A stretch of DNA of 6,627 bases from an uncultured Collinsella sp. (GTDB lineage: Bacteria; Actinomycetota; Coriobacteriia; Coriobacteriales; Coriobacteriaceae): assembly GCA_900550965.1 (NCBI GenBank), contig URUC01000097.1, positions 1 to 6,627 of the forward strand, read 5' to 3'. Numbering within the stretch: position 1 is the stretch's first letter; every line of letters begins with the position of its first letter. This document shows positions 5,228-6,627 of the stretch, in pieces. The translations under genes were made by a program, and so were the position numbers. The notes below the pieces were generated by a model. It was not told where the DNA came from, made no database searches, and was given only the letters and a program-made list of their open reading frames with translations.

Positions 5228-6418
5228 TTACGACAGCGCAATACCGCCAAGCCAGCCCCAACGCACGCCAGAGCCAGTACCATAGAAGCTAATAAACGAA
5301 TCAAGCGACTTAGACGTAATGGCACCCTCGTTGCTCATAACGATGCCACCGCCAACGTAGATACCCACATGACCGTAGATAAGGCCCGGAGCACCCGTGC
5401 CGCTGTGCGAGGAATCGGCCACGATCATGCCCACCTGCAGCGCCGAGCGGTCGGAGCTATAGCACCAGGCGTTGAACATGTCACACGCGTTGCCGCCAAA
5501 ATAGCCCACGCCGGCATTGCGGAAGACGTTGGTAACCCAGGCAGCACACCAGCCCTGGCCGGGAGAAGGCGTCGAGTAGCACGCATTGACGACGGCCTGC
5601 TGCTTGCCCGAACCGCCCGTCTGTTGCGGGGTGCCGCCGGCATACGAGCCGCCACCCGAAGAAGAGCCCGTGTTCGCAGAGGCCGCGGCTGCCGCAGCCG
5701 CCTTCCTAGCGGCCTCCTCAGCCTGGGCGGCAGCGAGGATCTCGGAATCGCGCTGAGCCATGAGCTCCTTGACGTCGTCGGAAAGACCGTTCAGCACGGT
5801 CTGGACTTCTTGTTGCTTGGCCTGCATATCCTGCATCTGAGCCGTCTGCTGGTCCTTGAGTTTCTCAAGGTCGGCCTTTTGTGCTTCGAGCTCGGTCTTC
5901 TGTGCGTCGAGCTCAGCCTGAATCGTCTGGATATCCTCGATGGCATCGCGGTCGCTCTTGTTGATCTTCTCAACGTAATGCGCGTTGGCGACGAGTTCCT
6001 CAAACGAGCCAGAGGCCAGCAGCAGCGACAGGATGTTCGTGCCGCCGGACTTGTAGCTGGCGGCCACGCGATCGGAAAGGTCGTTGCGCTTCTTCTTGAG
6101 CTCGGCCTTCTTTTCATCGATCTGGGCCTGCGTGTCGTCAATCTTGCCCTGGACATTCTCGATGTCGTTGAGGGTCTGGGCATTCTTGTTGGCCAGCGCC
6201 GCATACTCATTTGCGATGCTGTCGAGCTGGGCCTGAACCTCGTCGAGCTGGGCCTGGGCGGCATTCAGTTTATCGGTGGTTTCTTTGGAAGCCTCCGCCG
6301 CATGGGCGCGAGCGGGCAGGCCAAAAAGGACCGCCGTAGAAGCGGCGCCGAACAGGGCCTTGAGGGCAGTGCGGCGCGAGAGCTCCTGGGAAAGGATGGA
6401 ATCGCTGTTTGGTGACAT
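5228..6418 (-). CDS. Secreted coiled-coil cysteine peptidoglycan hydrolase (CHAP/NlpC-P60-like)
   Basis: A 396-residue exported protein built like PcsB/P60-type wall hydrolases. Residues 1-40 form a signal peptide with a twin-arginine-like motif SRRTALK (14-20), a hydrophobic stretch and an AHA-A cleavage site near 40/41. Residues 43-240 are a long Gln/Lys/Glu/Ala-rich coiled coil; its middle segment, with RVAASYKSGG (117-126) and LLLASGSFEELV (132-143), resembles the PcsB N-terminal domain. An Ala-rich then Gly/Ser-rich linker (229-272) leads to the C-terminal catalytic domain. Candidate active residues are Cys291 in GWCAAWV and His350 in YGHVGIYVGGG, with Asn363 a possible third member. Expected role: cleavage of peptidoglycan peptide or amide bonds outside the membrane during growth or division, with the coiled coil controlling access. 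ATG at 6418 has CGGAG five bases upstream. Convergent with murB. The domain assignment between CHAP and NlpC/P60 is uncertain. Confidence 0.88.
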   Translation of the reverse strand: MSPNSDSILSQELSRRTALKALFGAASTAVLFGLPARAHAAEASKETTDKLNAAQAQLDEVQAQLDSIANEYAALANKNAQTLNDIENVQGKIDDTQAQIDEKKAELKKKRNDLSDRVAASYKSGGTNILSLLLASGSFEELVANAHYVEKINKSDRDAIEDIQTIQAELDAQKTELEAQKADLEKLKDQQTAQMQDMQAKQQEVQTVLNGLSDDVKELMAQRDSEILAAAQAEEAARKAAAAAAASANTGSSSGGGSYAGGTPQQTGGSGKQQAVVNACYSTPSPGQGWCAAWVTNVFRNAGVGYFGGNACDMFNAWCYSSDRSALQVGMIVADSSHSGTGAPGLIYGHVGIYVGGGIVMSNEGAITSKSLDSFISFYGTGSGVRWGWLGGIALS

Positions 6419-6462
6419 ATGTACTCCGTTACATGCTTATTTATATGTCGCTCAACTCATAC

Positions 6463-6490
6463 ATATTAGCGTACATATGACGCGTCCCAA
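6463..6490 (-). promoter_or_regulatory. Probable promoter of the hydrolase gene
   Basis: On the minus strand, TTGGGA (6485-6490) and TAATAT (6463-6468) are separated by 16 bp, giving a leader of about 40 bases before the start at 6418. The promoter and leader are much richer in A and T than the coding DNA. The sequence TACATAT occurs at 6460-6466 and 6472-6478, overlapping the -10 box and spacer. An inverted copy, CATATGTAC, spans the start codon (6416-6424). Confidence 0.5.
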
Positions 6491-6627
6491 CGATTTCCAC
6501 GAACGGCAGGAAACTGCAAGGTCGGCGGCTCGTAAGCAACTGTCAAATTTGAGGTAACAATTGAGCAAGCTCTTATATGAGTACGTTAACATAATCCTCT
6601 GCTTTTCCTACAGTGCACCATTTGGGC
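6491..6627. other. Intergenic sequence at right edge, no gene recognised
   Basis: No open frame with a ribosome binding site is supported here. A perfect 10-bp palindrome, TCAAATTTGA, lies at 6543-6552. A weak plus-strand promoter-like pair, TTGAGG (6549-6554) and TTATAT (6573-6578) with an 18-bp spacer, could serve a divergent gene beyond the window. On the minus strand a short frame enters from the edge and stops near 6574, but nothing supports it as a gene end. Confidence 0.4.

Noticed and set aside
5114..6415. Plus-strand open frame (433 codons) opposite the hydrolase gene
   Set aside because: Its Leu-rich translation is the antisense image of the coiled-coil coding region, and it runs through the inverted-repeat element.

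Overview
The window reads as chromosomal DNA from a GC-rich Gram-positive anaerobe. Protein style, local GC content and gene content (phosphoketolase, LacI-type regulator, MurB, coiled-coil wall hydrolase) suggest an actinobacterium of the Coriobacteriia, possibly Collinsella-like. That assignment is an inference from recognition, not a database result. Four complete protein-coding genes fill most of the sequence. I see no rRNA, tRNA, CRISPR array, transposase or phage gene.

Layout. From left to right: a strong inverted repeat at the window edge (1-55), probably the 3' hairpin of the next gene; a phosphoketolase gene on the minus strand (98-2626); a 204-bp intergenic region with two tandem palindromic operators (2693-2732); a LacI-family repressor gene on the minus strand (2831-3859); a 183-bp divergent promoter region with a third, degenerate operator (3922-3938); murB on the plus strand (start preferred at 4043, end 5005); a 222-bp convergent intergenic region holding a two-way terminator and an unusual 136-bp element with 33-bp inverted arms around a nested hairpin (5084-5219); a secreted coiled-coil wall hydrolase gene on the minus strand (5228-6418); and about 209 bp of AT-rich upstream DNA running to the window end.

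How the parts work together. The LacI-type regulator lies directly upstream of the phosphoketolase gene in the same orientation. The DNA between them carries two copies of a site built on TGATAAA-N4-TTT(A/T)NCA, with centres 21 bp apart. A related 17-bp site, TGATAAA-N3-TTTACCA, lies upstream of the regulator gene itself. The simplest reading is a local circuit in which the regulator controls the phosphoketolase shunt (sugar phosphate to acetyl phosphate) and its own synthesis. MurB (cytoplasmic peptidoglycan precursor synthesis) and the exported hydrolase (probable wall cleavage) both concern the cell wall but are convergently transcribed, so they are not one operon.

Nothing here is clearly a new system. 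The best leads are the three-site operator set and the 33-bp inverted-repeat element between murB and the hydrolase gene.
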